Origin: a virus
Reading direction: 5' to 3' (one strand)
Virus record (IMG/VR): IMGVR_UViG_3300045970_000773
Location: 1 to 21,303 of that record
Length of the DNA: 21,303 nucleotides
A model generated the notes under the pieces. That model searched no databases. It was not told the DNA's origin and worked only from the letters and a program-made list of their open reading frames with translations. The translations under genes were made by a program, and so were the position numbers. Of the stretch, positions 19,851-21,303 are shown in pieces (position 1 is the first letter of the stretch; the number at the start of each line of letters is the position of its first letter).

Positions 19851-20313
19851 GGCTCACCTCCGCCGGCACGGGCAGCCCGAGCGCGCGGAACCCGGCTTCG
19901 GTGACGCGGTAGTAGACGTCGCGCCCCTCGTTGATGAGTCGCCCGCGGTTCATCCACCCGAGCGCCTCGAGCACGACGAAGTCGGCATCGTCAACGTGGC
20001 AGCAGAAGTAGTTCCTGCCCGGCTCCGTGCCGGGCCGTCCCGTCCAGTTGCCGACAGCGTGTTCCATCAGCTCGCGCTGGCGGTCCGTCAGTCTCGGGTC
20101 GAGTGTGCGGGCGGGTTCGTCTCGCGCCGCCTCGCGCTTGACGGAGATCAGCCCGAGCACGTCTCGGACGCGGTCGTACCAGCCAGCGTCGACGATCTGG
20201 CGCGCGACTTCCATCCTGGCCGCCGAGCGGGTCTTGGCCCAGACGGTCTGGACGATCGGGCCCTCGCCGGTACATGTTGTGGTCACGCGGAATGCCTTCA
20301 GCGGCTCAGCCAC
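19843..20313 (-). CDS. Hypothetical protein with winged-helix-like C-terminus
   Basis: A 156-residue protein from GTG 20313, with GGGGAGG about 4 nt upstream. The N-terminal third (AFRVTTTCTGEGPIVQTVWA, TRSAARMEVARQIVDAGWYD) looks like a small alpha/beta unit. The last 85 residues (LTDRQRELMEHAVGN, ADFVVLEALGWMNRGRLINE, DVYYRVTEAGFRALGL) resemble a winged helix in which the final strands and 'VTEAG' helix are typical of small phage proteins of this type. DNA binding is plausible, not shown. It is the largest gene of the early block. Confidence 0.68.
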   Translation of the reverse strand: MAEPLKAFRVTTTCTGEGPIVQTVWAKTRSAARMEVARQIVDAGWYDRVRDVLGLISVKREAARDEPARTLDPRLTDRQRELMEHAVGNWTGRPGTEPGRNYFCCHVDDADFVVLEALGWMNRGRLINEGRDVYYRVTEAGFRALGLPVPAEVSHA

Positions 20314-20443
20314 GCATCCTCCCCACGAACGTCCCCAGCGCCGCCCCGGCCCGCGCGACGAGGAGGAGCACGGCGCCGAGGAGGACGAGGGCGGTCAGCA
20401 CGCTGGCGACGATGACGACGGAATCCAGGATGGTCTCAACCAC
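20306..20443 (-). CDS. Small single-span membrane protein
   Basis: A 45-residue protein that starts at GTG 20443 with GGAGGGAGG about 5 nt upstream. It is dominated by one long hydrophobic segment, about residues 8-37 (SVVIVASVLTALVLLGAVLL and onward), ending GRMRG. The start overlaps the previous stop by eight bases (GTGGTTGA), and the next gene overlaps its own stop the same way. Membrane microproteins in early phage regions can act in superinfection exclusion or as small holin partners. No specific role is shown. Confidence 0.65.
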   Translation of the reverse strand: MVETILDSVVIVASVLTALVLLGAVLLLVARAGAALGTFVGRMRG

Positions 20444-20528
20444 GTTTCCTCCCTCCGTACCAGAGCCCCAGCGCGACAGAGCAGCAGACGAGCAGGGACA
20501 GAAACAGGCACATCACGACGTCAGCCAC
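20436..20528 (-). CDS. 30-residue membrane microprotein
   Basis: The product is almost one transmembrane helix (VVMCLFLSLLVCCSVALGLW) followed by a basic tail (YGGRKRG), which would set an inside-positive C-terminus. The GTG at 20528 has an excellent GAGGAGG site seven bases upstream and the GTGGCTGA overlap pattern. These support a real gene despite its length. Function is unknown. It forms a pair with the next 45-aa membrane protein. Confidence 0.6.
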   Translation of the reverse strand: MADVVMCLFLSLLVCCSVALGLWYGGRKRG

Positions 20529-20745
20529 GGTGCAGCCTCCTCGGCCTCGGCAGGCCGGCGTGGGCGGGACAGTCGAGGTCTCCGATCGGACGGACCGGGC
20601 CTCGCTCGACGAGCGGGTCTCCGGCGTTGGCACGCGCGATGAGGGCGGCGTGGTCGCGGAGGTCGCGGGCGGAGCAGTCGTCAACCATGACGACCTGACT
20701 CGTGCAATTACACGGGTGCTTGACGACGTACATGAGATCAGCCAC
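20521..20745 (-). CDS. Small Cys-containing hypothetical protein
   Basis: A 74-residue protein from GTG 20745, with GGGGAG about six bases upstream; an internal ATG at 20733 is the alternative. The N-terminus 'MYVVKHPCNCTSQVVMVDDC' has three Cys, and a fourth follows in 'GDLDCPAHAG', so a metal site is conceivable. The middle is helical (SARDLRDHAALIARANAGDP) and the end is basic (LPRPRRLHRG). It belongs to the chain of 8-nt overlaps. No family is recognised. Confidence 0.62.
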   Translation of the reverse strand: MADLMYVVKHPCNCTSQVVMVDDCSARDLRDHAALIARANAGDPLVERGPVRPIGDLDCPAHAGLPRPRRLHRG

Positions 20746-21076
20746 GGGCGCTCCCCGCGTCGTGGCGTTGCAAGTCGGCAAGGCCAAGCAGGAACTCGGC
20801 TCGATCCTTCTGCCTGTCCAGCTCGACCAAGAGTTTTGCGGCCATCGCCCGCGACTGCTCGCGCTCCGTCTCGGCCTCGCGGAGGGCGGCGTCGCGCTCG
20901 GCTTCGGCGCGGGTCATCCGCTCGAAGCGGTTGCGGTCGCGCTCGATGAGGTTGACGAACCGTAGACAAACCTCGTCTTCTAGGTACGTCGTCGGGATGC
21001 CATCGCTCCCTACAAGGTGGTAGTGGACCTCGACCCGGTTGCAGCCTGCGCGGGCGTTGACGCAGGTGTCGCTCAC
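20738..21076 (-). CDS. Small coiled-coil protein, function unknown
   Basis: A 112-residue protein from GTG 21076 (GTGA overlap with the gene at the right edge). The N-terminal 40 residues include 'CVNARAGCNRVEVHYHLVG' with two Cys and a strand pattern. Residues about 42-105 are a long charged helix, likely a coiled coil (NLIERDRNRFERMTRAEAER, AALREAETEREQSRAMAAKL). No signal or membrane segment. It may oligomerise. Nothing points to a defined role. Confidence 0.68.
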   Translation of the reverse strand: MSDTCVNARAGCNRVEVHYHLVGSDGIPTTYLEDEVCLRFVNLIERDRNRFERMTRAEAERDAALREAETEREQSRAMAAKLLVELDRQKDRAEFLLGLADLQRHDAGSARG

Positions 21077-21303
21077 CGCTTCCCCCCGTTGATCGCGTGG
21101 TCGAGGTCCGCCAGCACGCGTATCTCGGAGAGCGCGGCGGCGAGGTTCCGCTGCGTCTCGCGCTCGCGCTCGAGCATTTCGGTCAGGCGGATGGCGTGCT
21201 CGCGCGCGCAGGCATAGTGTTTCGGCCCACCGTCGCGCCAACAGGCTTCCCAATGGGTTGACTGCGGCGCGTCCGCCTCGACAGCGTGGGGACGGCGACG
21301 GAG
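21073..21303 (-). CDS. Partial small protein, 5' end beyond the window
   Basis: The last 76 codons of a gene entering from the right; the reading frame is open to the window edge and has no convincing internal start. The visible part has 'STHWEACWRDGGPKHYACAR', with Trp, Cys and His, then a helix or coiled coil (IRLTEMLERERETQRNLAAA) and 'ADLDHAINGGKR'. Its TGA overlaps the next GTG by four bases. The Cys/His region could bind zinc. No family is recognised. Confidence 0.6.
   Translation of the reverse strand, partial: LRRRPHAVEADAPQSTHWEACWRDGGPKHYACAREHAIRLTEMLERERETQRNLAAALSEIRVLADLDHAINGGKR

Overview
This window is a contiguous piece of a tailed-phage or prophage genome (Caudoviricetes) from a high-GC host. 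All 40 supported genes except one lie on the minus strand. They are packed with 1, 4, 8 or 14 nt overlaps and start at ATG or GTG, usually behind GGAGG-like ribosome binding sites. No host housekeeping gene, tRNA, IS element or CRISPR array is visible. The host cannot be named from the sequence. A cytoplasmic amidase endolysin, lipoprotein-like exported proteins and a high GC3 coding style fit many high-GC bacterial phyla.

Reading in the direction of transcription (right to left): (1) 21303-19078 is an early-type block of ten small genes, including two membrane microproteins, a zinc-ribbon protein and a winged-helix-like protein. Six junctions in it use the same 8-nt overlap. (2) 19078-17534 is a large serine recombinase, the probable integrase, with an odd lower-GC 3' tail. 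(3) 17230-17509 is a control region: a 27-bp near-palindrome, overlapping divergent -10 boxes, and the only plus-strand gene, a small ribbon-helix-helix protein. (4) 17229-14494 is a replication module: a stand-alone DnaB N-terminal domain, a RepA/RecA-like ATPase, an O-like replication protein whose gene contains an iteron array (a candidate origin), and a PD-(D/E)XK nuclease. (5) 14497-12316 holds a small acidic protein, a zinc-ribbon protein, a probable small terminase and the large terminase.

(6) 12319-6211 is a Mu-like head module: DUF935/gp29 portal, MuF minor head protein with an extra C-terminal HxHP domain, gpI-type protease with a nested scaffold start, decoration protein and major capsid protein. 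(7) 6144-2843 is an insertion between capsid and connector genes. It carries a hypothetical protein, two exported proteins, holin-like and coiled-coil membrane proteins and an amidase endolysin, so it is the lysis region. (8) 2843-1 holds the gp36 (DUF1320), gpG and gp37 (DUF1834) connector proteins, a tail tube protein and the start of a further tail gene that runs off the left edge.

The overall picture is a temperate mosaic phage: Mu-family head morphogenesis without Mu transposase (at least in this window), a non-transposition integrase and an O/DnaB-type replication module. The most interesting signals are the iterons inside the replication gene, the palindrome next to the RHH gene, the repeated 8-nt start/stop cassette, the MuF fusion, and hairpins placed just after stop codons in all three sizeable gaps of the structural block. 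There is no gene-free stretch over 300 bases; the longest gap is the control region at 17230-17320.
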